A DNA stretch of 64,000 bases from Thalassolituus maritimus. GTDB lineage: Bacteria > Pseudomonadota > Gammaproteobacteria > Pseudomonadales > Oceanobacteraceae. Shown here piece by piece: positions 52,383 through 61,235 of the stretch (its first letter is position 1; each line of letters starts with the position of its first letter). The position numbers and the translations under genes are program-made. The notes below the pieces were generated by a model, which was not told where the DNA came from, did not search any database, and worked only from the letters and a program-made list of their open reading frames with translations. The DNA is taken from NCBI GenBank assembly GCA_913019975.1, contig CAJWBH010000003.1:62001-126000 (forward strand). Direction: 5' to 3'.

Positions 52383-54375
52383 AGCTATCAACCAGTTGCT
52401 TCAGGCGCTGTGGGCTCACTGGCTTAAGCAGGTAGTCAATCGCTCCCGCCTGAAGAAACTCAAGCTTTTGCTCCTCCAGAGCATCTCCAGATAAGGCAAC
52501 GACCGGCAGAGTTTCGTACCCCGGCAATGCGTGGATACGTCGCATGGTCTCTATGCCATCTATACCGGGCATATGCCGATCCATTATGACCAGCTCTGTA
52601 CCAGCGTTGTTGGTCAGATATTCGATAGCTTCGATACCACTACTACGCACGATCACCTGACACTGCTGCCGCTTCAGTAGCTGCTCCAGAACCTTCTGAT
52701 TCACAGGATTATCTTCGACAAGAAGAACCTGTAATAAGTAAAGGGAGGAACGAACTACCTGTTTTGATTCTGTGCCCGACGGCCGGATCACCTGATCACC
52801 AACAGGCTCTGTTTCAAGAACACGCCCTAAAAGCGAACTCAGATGGCGATGATCTATTGGCCAGGCCCAGGCACCACGAACAAGCTCAGACGGAGGCTGC
52901 CAATTCTCAGAAAAACTTTCATCGCAGCTGACGCACAACTTGACGTCTCCCAGAGAGTCATATTGAAGCTGCATATCAGGTGCCGCAAAAAAACGGCGTG
53001 ACAGAACAAGCACGTCAGGCTTATCCAACAGCAAGGCTGAAATACAGTCCCTGAGGCGATCGAAGCCACGCACATTCATGCCCATGCGTCCGGCAACCCC
53101 CATAACGAAGGAGCGATTTACCGCGTAGGAGTCAGCCACCCAGAGCGTCCTGTCACGGAATTTAAGATCCGTGGAGGTCTCAACTCCCTCATGGGTCGCC
53201 GTTAACGGGATGTTCATCCAGAAACAGGAACCGGTACCGGGCGTGCTGGCCACTCCAATATTACCGCCCATTGCCTCAACAAGGCGCTTGCAGATATTCA
53301 GGCCTAAGCCCGTGCCACCCAACGCCCTGGAACGCTCATCGTGGGCGGCACTGTATTCATCAAAAAGGTAAGGCGCCCGGGATGGCTCAATTCCACTGCC
53401 TGTGTCCTCTACCGAAAACCTTATATTGTCTCCATCTTTGTCAGACTTCACGAGCCGCAATATGACATGACCTTTGTCAGTGAACTTCAACGCATTGTTG
53501 AGAAGGTTGATGAGAATCTGACTGACCCTGAGAGGATCACCAACAACCCGCCCCGGCACGTCATCGTCACAGAAGAGCTGCAGTGCGATCCGCTTTTCAG
53601 AGGCCTTCCCCTGGACAATTCCCAGAACCCGCTGCGCCAGAGCCAGCAGATCAAACTCCTCTCTCACCAACTGCAGGTGACCACTCTCAATCCTGGAGAC
53701 ATCAAGGGCATCATTCACGATAGCCAGCAGATGATCTGCGCCTTGTTGCAGGTTGTGAAGGTAGCTTTTCTGATGGGGACTCAGGGGGGTTCCGCCGAGA
53801 AGGCTGAGAGCACCAAGCATGCCGTTCAGTGGCGTCCGGATCTCATGGCTCATACTGGCCAGAAAACGACGCTTTGCCTGGTATCCTGACTCAGCAATCG
53901 CTTTCTCGGTCTTCAGCTTCTCTTCAGCCTCTTTGAGCTCAGTTATATCGCTACTGATGATCAATAAGGACTTAACCCGGCCATCACGTGTGATGGGGAC
54001 AAGTTCATTCCGCAGGTGTACGATCGTGTCATCAGCGTCAACGCAGAGACAATACGAAACGGGCTGGCGGGAAACCACAGATTCTTTCAGGCGTTGACTG
54101 AATGTACTCAGAGCTTCCCCCGAGAGAAAGCTCTGAACCTGTTCACCTTTAATCAGGCGGTCTGCACCAGGGGTTTGTATACCGGTTCCGGCACTCATAA
54201 TAGTGCCATCAGGTCGAATTTCAGCGACGACGCCGGGAAAATGTTTCCAGAGAATATCAGCGCGGTCTTTCTCGCGCTGTAGGTCGACAAGTGAGATACG
54301 CTGCTGAGACAGCCGGGTCAGAAGAACCATAACAGCAGCAAGAAGCGCAATAATGATCACATACGTCCAGTACAT
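52354..54375 (-). CDS. Hybrid sensor histidine kinase (PAS-HisKA-HATPase-REC)
   Basis: A 673-residue kinase: one N-terminal membrane helix (about 4-20), PAS-like domain (about 40-145), HisKA with phospho-acceptor His177 ([12 protein letters not shown]), HATPase ([20 protein letters not shown]), a degenerate receiver-like segment without clear acceptor (about 410-520), and a full C-terminal receiver with Asp599 (VIMDRHMPG). There is no HPt domain, so a separate phosphotransfer protein is expected. I start at ATG 54375 with GGGAG upstream, rather than the GTG at 54399. The HTH and REC proteins next to it may form one pathway with it. Confidence 0.9.
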   Translation of the reverse strand: MYWTYVIIIALLAAVMVLLTRLSQQRISLVDLQREKDRADILWKHFPGVVAEIRPDGTIMSAGTGIQTPGADRLIKGEQVQSFLSGEALSTFSQRLKESVVSRQPVSYCLCVDADDTIVHLRNELVPITRDGRVKSLLIISSDITELKEAEEKLKTEKAIAESGYQAKRRFLASMSHEIRTPLNGMLGALSLLGGTPLSPHQKSYLHNLQQGADHLLAIVNDALDVSRIESGHLQLVREEFDLLALAQRVLGIVQGKASEKRIALQLFCDDDVPGRVVGDPLRVSQILINLLNNALKFTDKGHVILRLVKSDKDGDNIRFSVEDTGSGIEPSRAPYLFDEYSAAHDERSRALGGTGLGLNICKRLVEAMGGNIGVASTPGTGSCFWMNIPLTATHEGVETSTDLKFRDRTLWVADSYAVNRSFVMGVAGRMGMNVRGFDRLRDCISALLLDKPDVLVLSRRFFAAPDMQLQYDSLGDVKLCVSCDESFSENWQPPSELVRGAWAWPIDHRHLSSLLGRVLETEPVGDQVIRPSGTESKQVVRSSLYLLQVLLVEDNPVNQKVLEQLLKRQQCQVIVRSSGIEAIEYLTNNAGTELVIMDRHMPGIDGIETMRRIHALPGYETLPVVALSGDALEEQKLEFLQAGAIDYLLKPVSPQRLKQLVDSFRSEHRRAV

Positions 54376-54429
54376 TGACGTTACGCTCCCGGAAATCACA
54401 ATCAGGACGGGCTTGAACGCCCGATTACA

Positions 54430-54975
54430 TCACGCTGCCTGATTACTGGTCAGCTGCAGGATGAACTGTTGCTGATCCTGCGGCCAACGCAGGTGAAGCC
54501 ATCCGTCCTTAAGCCCCTGTGCGCCATCGCCCGAGCCACATATGGAGATGCAGAGCATCTCTTTATGGTCACCATCACGGACCACACGCCTCACCGACTC
54601 TTCGAACTCCGGTCGGGTGATCGCGATGGCCGCCGGTTGGTTCTGACTGATCAGAAAGCCAAAGTGGACAGGGTCCTGTGTCACCAGAAGATCCCAGCCA
54701 GCCCGCCGGACGCAGGAGGCGATCTCTGTCGAGACCTCATCAACGTCCGCCAGCAGCACGAGTTTATGTCCGCCGCTGTCGAGCTCTTCCGGAACCGGCA
54801 TGTTGTTATTGTTGAGGAAATCAACAAAGCTCTCTACCGGTATTCGGTTATCGCCACGGCCGGGCAGTTTGTATGCATCCAGGTGTCCGCGTTCGATCCA
54901 ACGGATCACTGTACGGAAGTTCACTCCGCAGTATTTGGCGACTTCACCTGTTGTCAGCGCTTGTTTTTCCCTCAC
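54430..54975 (-). CDS. Excisionase/MerR-type HTH protein with possible degenerate receiver
   Basis: A 181-residue protein: N-terminal HTH of the excisionase/MerR type (LTTGEVAKYCGVNFRTVIRW, then GHLDAYKLPGRGDNRIP) and a C-terminal half resembling a receiver fold (HKLVLLADVDEVSTEIASCVRRAG) in which the phosphorylation motif cannot be found. The start is uncertain. GTG 54975 with GAGAG upstream fits the domain; a TTG at 55035 would add 20 residues. It lies 54 bases after the kinase gene on the coding strand and is divergent from the REC/EAL-like gene, so it may regulate that promoter. Confidence 0.65.
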   Translation of the reverse strand: MREKQALTTGEVAKYCGVNFRTVIRWIERGHLDAYKLPGRGDNRIPVESFVDFLNNNNMPVPEELDSGGHKLVLLADVDEVSTEIASCVRRAGWDLLVTQDPVHFGFLISQNQPAAIAITRPEFEESVRRVVRDGDHKEMLCISICGSGDGAQGLKDGWLHLRWPQDQQQFILQLTSNQAA

Positions 54976-55120
54976 AGCAATCTCTCGATAGGTAACTACA
55001 CTAAATCCAGTATAGATAGCCTTCTGCGTTTGCAAGGATAAATTAACAGGAATTTACAGAGTTCTTGTTCCGAGCCAAAAAGCGTCGAACTACACTTCTA
55101 CAAAAGGAGAAGCAGCAACT

Positions 55121-56863
55121 ATGCAGATCAATGTACTTTTAGTAGATGACGAGCCCAGCATTATTCAGGCACTACGCCGCATGCTCAGGTCTCAGGACTG
55201 GAACCTGTTCGAAGCAAATGATGGCGAGGAAGCACTCGACGTACTTCGCCGCGAGCACATCCACGTTATGGTTACAGACTTCAAGATGCCACGCCGTGAT
55301 GGTATTTCTCTGTGCCACGAAGCCAGAAAAATTTCCCCATATACCTATCGCCTGCTTCTGTCTGGTCAGGTCGACTACTCCGCGTTGCGCGAAGCCTGGC
55401 ATGCGGGTGACGTCCACCGGTTTGTCGCTAAGCCATGGGACAACACACTGCTGACCATTGATATAGAAGAAGGCGTTCGTCAACAAAGCCTGCTGGGTTA
55501 CGTTCATCAGTTTCAACAAGCCTTGACTACGGATTCAGCGGCGTTTCTGACCGACAGCAACTGGATCATTCGTCTTGCCAGCCCGCAGCTATGCAAAGCG
55601 CTGGCAATCAGGGAGGAAGATCTGCAGGGGCTCAACCTCTTCTCGCCCGCCTGTTCGGCAGCAGGAGTAACGCTTGAAGCAGAAGTGACACGGCAGATTG
55701 AGTCTGGAGCGACCTGGCTGGGTCACTTCACACTCCTCGACAACGAACATCAGCAACTGCCTTCGTCGATGGCTATCAGTCCGCTTGGGGCTCAATATCG
55801 CTTATGCGTATGTGATCTGAATTCATCCGTTTTCAACAGTCCGGCAGTAGAGAGTACACTCGCAGATCATTCTTCAGAGTCATCGCAGGAATCGCTGCCA
55901 GCTGCCGCCCTTCACATCCAGTTTGAGGCTGAACTGGTTGACGACCTCAGTGCTTCGGCTCGTTTGTTCTCTGACCTCAAAAGTATCTGTCGTCAGGGTC
56001 AGGACCTCTATCACATGCCTCAGCCTAACGAGTTTCTGATTGCTGCCCGTGATGCATCGTCTGTTTCAGAGCTTCAGGATTTCGCCGCCGCAATGGAAAC
56101 CGACGGTCGACTCCCGGCTGCCAGCATGACCCGCCATGAAGCCCCTTCAGATTCAGACTATGAATCCTGGCTGCGTGAAAAGCTCGGTTTGAATACCCGT
56201 CAGGCAAGCTCAACGGCAGAAGAACATACGGTGCTCCCGGTTTTCGGACTGCATGGCGAAATCCTTGGCGTCGAAAGCCAACAACTGGGCAACTATAAAG
56301 AAGCCGATTGGCACGCCTGGTTAACAACCGTCGTAACGACCTGGCAATCTCACTTCAGTGGTCCAGTAAGAGTTATCCTCGACAGCCACAATGCTTCGGC
56401 TGAGTCTGTTCGGGAGTTTTTACCAGCACTGGAGCAGGCACGTGCCCTGCATCCCATTGAAGTCTCTATGATACTCAGTGAAGAACAGCTACTCAGTGAG
56501 CAGGAAGAAGATATTCTGTTGCATGGTGAGCTAGTGCACCATGACATTACACGGATGATCCGACACTTCGGCCGAAGCTTCCTTAACGCCCGACAAATAC
56601 TTAGCCTACCCATTGGTGGTATCACTCTCGCACCCGAGTTTCTGACACGGATGCAAGAGCCACGGAATGCTGTCCAGGGTGGACGCCTACTACAGAAATT
56701 ACATGATGAAGGCATGATAATTTATGCCGGGCATATTCAACATTCCGAGCTGTTGGCCACCTCCCACAAAGCCCGAATCGACTGGCTGAGTGGAAGTGTA
56801 TTAAGCCCTGAAGTCAGTATCAGTGAGCTGCACTGGTTCAGCCCTGATGCCACCCTGGGGTAA
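55121..56863 (+). CDS. Receiver protein with degenerate EAL-like domain
   Basis: A 580-residue protein: receiver (1-125, Asp53 in VMVTDFKMPRRDG, Lys in FVAKPWDN), a PAS-like region (about 135-230), a linker, then about 250 residues whose order matches an EAL phosphodiesterase (VLPVFGLHGEILGVE, VSMILSEEQLLSEQEEDIL, ITRMIRHFGRSFLNARQILSLPI). The EAL triad and metal-binding acidic residues of active enzymes are not found, so catalysis is unlikely; c-di-GMP sensing or protein interaction is more plausible. GGAG precedes the ATG. It is divergent from the HTH gene. Confidence 0.72.
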   Translation: MQINVLLVDDEPSIIQALRRMLRSQDWNLFEANDGEEALDVLRREHIHVMVTDFKMPRRDGISLCHEARKISPYTYRLLLSGQVDYSALREAWHAGDVHRFVAKPWDNTLLTIDIEEGVRQQSLLGYVHQFQQALTTDSAAFLTDSNWIIRLASPQLCKALAIREEDLQGLNLFSPACSAAGVTLEAEVTRQIESGATWLGHFTLLDNEHQQLPSSMAISPLGAQYRLCVCDLNSSVFNSPAVESTLADHSSESSQESLPAAALHIQFEAELVDDLSASARLFSDLKSICRQGQDLYHMPQPNEFLIAARDASSVSELQDFAAAMETDGRLPAASMTRHEAPSDSDYESWLREKLGLNTRQASSTAEEHTVLPVFGLHGEILGVESQQLGNYKEADWHAWLTTVVTTWQSHFSGPVRVILDSHNASAESVREFLPALEQARALHPIEVSMILSEEQLLSEQEEDILLHGELVHHDITRMIRHFGRSFLNARQILSLPIGGITLAPEFLTRMQEPRNAVQGGRLLQKLHDEGMIIYAGHIQHSELLATSHKARIDWLSGSVLSPEVSISELHWFSPDATLG

Positions 56864-56937
56864 AGAAAGTTAAGGAATTTCACGCAGGCTTATAGCGGTG
56901 CGCCGGGTCGTGTATCATGAGGAAAAAGGAGACGCCC

Positions 56938-57198
56938 GTGAACAAAGACCAGATGTACCACAACATCGCCCTCGCCTGCCTGAAAACCCTCCGCGAAGGA
57001 GGCAACGCCGAAGCAGAAGACAAAGTGAAAGTTCTTTACAACGCTATAGATCAGGCGTTTGAATCACAATTTGCGCTGATGGTCGCGGAACTGGAGGACG
57101 CCCGTGCGCGTCTTACCCACATCGCTGCACTGGATCCTGCGCAACACTCCCTGGACGATGCTCAGGCAATTGCCAGCGCAGACGGCACAGCCCACTAA
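56938..57198 (+). CDS. Small helical protein of unknown function
   Basis: An 86-residue soluble protein, acidic and almost wholly helical (NIALACLKTLREGGNAEAEDKVKVLYNAID, FALMVAELEDARARLTHIAAL). No family recognised. GTG 56938 is the better start because AAGGAG stands six bases upstream; an ATG at 56917 has none. It lies 32 bp before the M16 protease gene and may be its leader cistron. Confidence 0.6.
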   Translation: MNKDQMYHNIALACLKTLREGGNAEAEDKVKVLYNAIDQAFESQFALMVAELEDARARLTHIAALDPAQHSLDDAQAIASADGTAH

Positions 57199-57230
57199 TT
57201 AAAACGACATACATTGCAGCAGGAGTTGGC

Positions 57231-60119
57231 ATGTTCTCGCCTCGCTACTGGACTTTTATTCTTATTGTATTGGCCGCTTTTGGATACTCTATGTTCCGTA
57301 TTTCGCAATCCCCCGACCTGATCGTAAGCCCTGCGGACGCTTATAGTTACCGCTATATGGAGCTGGAAAATGGTCTGAAGGTGATGCTCGTAAAGACTCC
57401 CGAAGCAGACAAGGCGAGTGCAGCCCTGAGTGTAAACGTTGGCAGCATGGATGATCCCGAGGGGCGTGAGGGCCTCGCCCACTTCCTTGAGCATATGCTG
57501 TTTCTCGGCACTGAGCCATTTCCTGAACCAGACGAATACCAACAATTCATAAAGCAGAATGGCGGTAGCCATAATGCCTTTACCTCCTACGCGCAAACGA
57601 CCTATTTCTTCGATGTCGATAACGAACAATTGAGCGGTGCGCTGGAACGTTTCGCCCCATTTTTTATTTCACCTACGTTCGATGAAGCATACGTTGATCG
57701 CGAAAAGAACGCTGTTCACGCAGAGTATAGTGCTAACCTTAAAGAAGATGGACGCCGTATTTTTTCAGCACAGAAAATGGCAATGAACCCCGAGTTCACT
57801 TTCTCTAATTTTTCAACCGGGAATCTGGACACACTCAGCGACCGCGACGATAGTAAGATTCGCGACGAGCTGATCTCCTTTTACGAGACACACTACTCCT
57901 CAGATCGTATGACCTTGGTTATCGCCGGTGATTACGAGCTTGATCAACTAGGCAATAAAGCCCGACAGCTTTTTTCTGATATTCCTGAAAGGGATGTCCA
58001 TTTCGAACGGCCTGATGTCCCGGTATTCGTCCCCGAACAGTTGCCGCTTGATATGCACATAAAGCCAGTCAAAGAAATACGTGAACTTCGTTTTACGTTC
58101 CCTCTGCCAGAAATTCTTTCGCAGTATCAGTACAAGCCAGTACAGTTACTTTCGAATCTGATCGGTCATGAAGGTGATGGCAGTATTCTCGCGCTACTGA
58201 AGAAAAAGGGCTGGGCTGAATCGCTCAGTGCCGGACGCTCGCTGAGCACCCGTCACGCTTCGACTATGGTGGTCGGTATTGGTTTGACCAAGTCCGGCCT
58301 GCTCCACCAGGAAGAAATTACCTCTATCCTGATGGAATATATCGACCTGATCCGTACCAGCGGTATCCCGGACTACATCAAAGAAGAGCAGAGAATGCTC
58401 AATGAAATGACCTTCCGCTTTCAGGAGCACGGGCCTGTATCCAACTACACTACTCGACTCAGCAGTAACATGCTGATCTTCCCGGTAGAAGATACCATCT
58501 ACGGTGACTACCGTTCAGAACCTGCTCCCGATGAGCTGATAGATAAATACTTGTCTGGTCTGACGGCTGACAATATGTTGCGCGTCCTGATAGCACCAGG
58601 TGTCGATACAGATACGACCGACCCTTGGTACGGGACCGAGATCAAAATACGCCCTTCAGACTATCAGAAGGCAGAAACATCTGAATGGAAGGGGGCACTC
58701 CACCTACCAAAGGCCAACCCATTCGTTCCAGAAAACCTTGAAACGGCCCCCGGCGAAGCGTCCGATACCCCCGAACTGGTTACATCAGATAACGGCTACC
58801 AGCTTTGGTATTACCCAGAGCATGAGTTTGATGCTCCTCGCGCGCAGGTATTAATAGATCTTAAAGTGCCAGCGATTAAAGACAGTGCCGAGCAACGTGT
58901 CCTCGCACGTCTCTATGCCCGGACAGTCACTGAAGCCTTAAACACCTACAGTTATCCTGCCAGCCTCGCAGGGCTAAACTATCGCCTTTCTGCCACCAGC
59001 GAAGGGCTGGAAATCGCAGTAAGCGGCTATTTCGATAAGTTACCGGTTCTGCTCGAACAGATATTTACTGAAATGAAAAATATGAACATCAGTAACGAGC
59101 AGTTCGAGCGCTATCAGGCAAGCCTGATCCGCGCTCTTGAAAACAACCTGAAGGCACGTCCGTATCAGCGCACTCTGGCTGACCTGAAGAACTGGTTAAT
59201 CGAACCATCCTTCAGTGATACAGATCTGTTACCTGTGGTAAAAGCGACCACTAAAGAGCAGCTGGAGAATTTTGCCGCACAGCTCGGAAACAGCATTACT
59301 GTAACGACCTATGTCCACGGTACTCTGAGTGCAGAGTCTGCTGCGGAGATTGGCACTCTGACTCAAAAATATTATCCGGCCAATACCGAAGCAAAGACAG
59401 ACTCGAAACTACTGAAAGCACCTGCTGGGCAATTTCAGCAGTCGGTCACTCAGGATCACCCGGATAAAGTCATGACACTGTACCTTCAGGGAACAGACAC
59501 TTCTGACGTATCGCGTGCTGAAGCGGGCCTGCTCGCTCAGATGATTTCGTCACCCTACTATCAATATATGCGCACGGAGCAACAACTGGGCTACATCGTA
59601 TTTGCGACCGCCTACCCTCAGAAATCCGTACCGGGTCTGCTGTTTATCGTTCAGTCTCCTACTGCCAGTCCAGAAGATATGATGAATCATAGCCGTATAT
59701 TCTTCCGGGACTATGAAGATCAGCTGGAAACCATGTCGGATGAAGAGTTCGCATTATTTCAGGAAGGTCTGATTACGCGACTCACTGAAAAGCCGAAAAA
59801 CATGGGTGAGAAGGCAGCTAATTTCTGGGCTGATCTGGCCACCGGACGCTATACCTTCGATACACGTCAGGCGATTGCAGACGAAGTCAGAGAGATTACT
59901 AAAACGCAGATTCTGAATCTTTATCGCCGCGCAGTGCTGAATAACGAATGGAGTTGGTTGTTGTTCGAGAAAGGTGGCCAGGTCAATGATATGACGGCGC
60001 TTGATACGCTTGATCGCAGCAGTCTGGAACAGTTTGAAGTGCCGGAATATCCTCTACCAGAAGTCAGTGAGTCATCGGCAACCGAGAATGCCGGAGACAA
60101 TCAGGATTCCGCACAGTAA
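57231..60119 (+). CDS. M16 family metallopeptidase (pitrilysin/insulysin-like)
   Basis: A 962-residue zinc peptidase, the normal size for pitrilysin-type M16A enzymes. An N-terminal hydrophobic segment (about 6-24) is a signal or anchor sequence, so it is probably periplasmic. Zinc motif HFLEH with His84, Glu87, His88; the third ligand Glu lies in EKNAVHAEYSANL. NAFTSYAQTTYFFDV and the C-terminal RTEQQLGYIVFATAYP are typical of the family. It degrades peptides inside a clam-shell chamber. AGGAG precedes the ATG; the SDR gene follows after 17 bases and is likely co-transcribed. Confidence 0.93.
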   Translation: MFSPRYWTFILIVLAAFGYSMFRISQSPDLIVSPADAYSYRYMELENGLKVMLVKTPEADKASAALSVNVGSMDDPEGREGLAHFLEHMLFLGTEPFPEPDEYQQFIKQNGGSHNAFTSYAQTTYFFDVDNEQLSGALERFAPFFISPTFDEAYVDREKNAVHAEYSANLKEDGRRIFSAQKMAMNPEFTFSNFSTGNLDTLSDRDDSKIRDELISFYETHYSSDRMTLVIAGDYELDQLGNKARQLFSDIPERDVHFERPDVPVFVPEQLPLDMHIKPVKEIRELRFTFPLPEILSQYQYKPVQLLSNLIGHEGDGSILALLKKKGWAESLSAGRSLSTRHASTMVVGIGLTKSGLLHQEEITSILMEYIDLIRTSGIPDYIKEEQRMLNEMTFRFQEHGPVSNYTTRLSSNMLIFPVEDTIYGDYRSEPAPDELIDKYLSGLTADNMLRVLIAPGVDTDTTDPWYGTEIKIRPSDYQKAETSEWKGALHLPKANPFVPENLETAPGEASDTPELVTSDNGYQLWYYPEHEFDAPRAQVLIDLKVPAIKDSAEQRVLARLYARTVTEALNTYSYPASLAGLNYRLSATSEGLEIAVSGYFDKLPVLLEQIFTEMKNMNISNEQFERYQASLIRALENNLKARPYQRTLADLKNWLIEPSFSDTDLLPVVKATTKEQLENFAAQLGNSITVTTYVHGTLSAESAAEIGTLTQKYYPANTEAKTDSKLLKAPAGQFQQSVTQDHPDKVMTLYLQGTDTSDVSRAEAGLLAQMISSPYYQYMRTEQQLGYIVFATAYPQKSVPGLLFIVQSPTASPEDMMNHSRIFFRDYEDQLETMSDEEFALFQEGLITRLTEKPKNMGEKAANFWADLATGRYTFDTRQAIADEVREITKTQILNLYRRAVLNNEWSWLLFEKGGQVNDMTALDTLDRSSLEQFEVPEYPLPEVSESSATENAGDNQDSAQ

Positions 60120-60136
60120 TTCATTAAGGAGATGCG

Positions 60137-60898
60137 ATGAACGCCTTTATTACCGGAGCCGCCTCCGGCATAGGAAGAGCAACCGCCGAAGCACTGATAA
60201 ACCGTGGGTGGTCTGTTGCTCTGGCAGACCTGTTCACGGATGACCTGGAAGCTGTCCGTTCGCAGGCGCCCGATCGTGTCCATATTTACAAGCTGGACGT
60301 TACTGATGCCGATGCCTTTGAGCAGGCGGTCAGTGATTTCGCCAACAAACATCATGGACAGCTGCGACTTCTGTTTAATTGTGCTGGCATACTTGAGGTG
60401 AATCGTTTTACAGATATCAGCCGCGAACGCCACCAGCAGATTCTGGATATTAATATCAAAGGCGTTATTAATGGCTGCCAGGAAGCCTATCCCTACCTCA
60501 AAGCTGCACCGGAAGGTCAGGTGATCAATATGAGTTCGGCCTCAGCAACCTACGGAATACCGGAATTTGCAGTGTATTCTGCGTCAAAATTCGCCGTACA
60601 GGGATTAACAGAGGCACTGAATCTTGAGTGGAGGAAGGATGGCATTCACGTCGGCGACGTCATGCCTCCTTTCGTTAAGACGCCCATGCTGACTTCTCAA
60701 AAACACGGTGCACATATCATTGATGCACTGGGCGTTAACCTGACCGCCGAAGATGTCGCCGAAGCGGTACTGAAACAACTGTCAAGAAAGCTGACCCACC
60801 GCACCGTCAGCTTGCAGTTCACTCTGCTCTATCTATTAGGTCAGATCAGTCCTCGCCCGGTGACAGGCTGGCTGATTCGCCTGCTGAGCCGGAGCTGA
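60137..60898 (+). CDS. Short-chain dehydrogenase/reductase
   Basis: A 253-residue classical SDR: cofactor motif TGAASGIG at residues 6-13, NCAGIL, catalytic Ser region MSSASATYG, and YSASK active site. Asp after the second strand (ALADLF) favours NAD over NADP. Substrate unknown; the C-terminal hydrophobic stretch (LLYLLGQISPRPVTGWLIRLL) could associate with membrane, as in some lipid-acting SDRs. AAGGAG lies before the ATG. Confidence 0.9.
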   Translation: MNAFITGAASGIGRATAEALINRGWSVALADLFTDDLEAVRSQAPDRVHIYKLDVTDADAFEQAVSDFANKHHGQLRLLFNCAGILEVNRFTDISRERHQQILDINIKGVINGCQEAYPYLKAAPEGQVINMSSASATYGIPEFAVYSASKFAVQGLTEALNLEWRKDGIHVGDVMPPFVKTPMLTSQKHGAHIIDALGVNLTAEDVAEAVLKQLSRKLTHRTVSLQFTLLYLLGQISPRPVTGWLIRLLSRS

Positions 60899-60911
60899 CA
60901 CTAGCGGATCA

Positions 60912-61235
60912 TCAGGCATTTTCTTCCGGGGTCTGCGTCCCCGGAGGATTTACGTCCAATAAATAATGACCATGTACAGAGTTGCTGCTCAGATCGACAA
61001 CGATCACCATAGCAACCCCCTGATACTGACTATTAATCAGTACATGCTCAAACTCATCTCCCATCCGATAGACATGAGTCACCTGACCTTCGCGGCAATC
61101 AAATATGCCAAAATGCTCAGCGGGTATCGCCTGTACATAGATCCAGAAATCAGGAGTCGGAGTGCTGTCCTCGACCCGCGCAGGGGAAAAATGTGTGGCT
61201 TTAAATTCTTCAGGTGTTAGTAATCGGGTCTGCAT
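60912..61235 (-). CDS. Small protein of unknown function downstream of TIGR03545 gene
   Basis: A 107-residue soluble protein with alternating beta strands (DFWIYVQAIPAEHFGIFDC, HVYRMGDEFEHVLIN, GVAMVIVVDLSSNSVHGHYLLD). No domain recognised. Its ATG shares one base with the stop of the TIGR03545-type gene (TGATG), making it the third gene of that unit. Function unknown; co-translation suggests a shared role. Confidence 0.62.
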   Translation of the reverse strand: MQTRLLTPEEFKATHFSPARVEDSTPTPDFWIYVQAIPAEHFGIFDCREGQVTHVYRMGDEFEHVLINSQYQGVAMVIVVDLSSNSVHGHYLLDVNPPGTQTPEENA

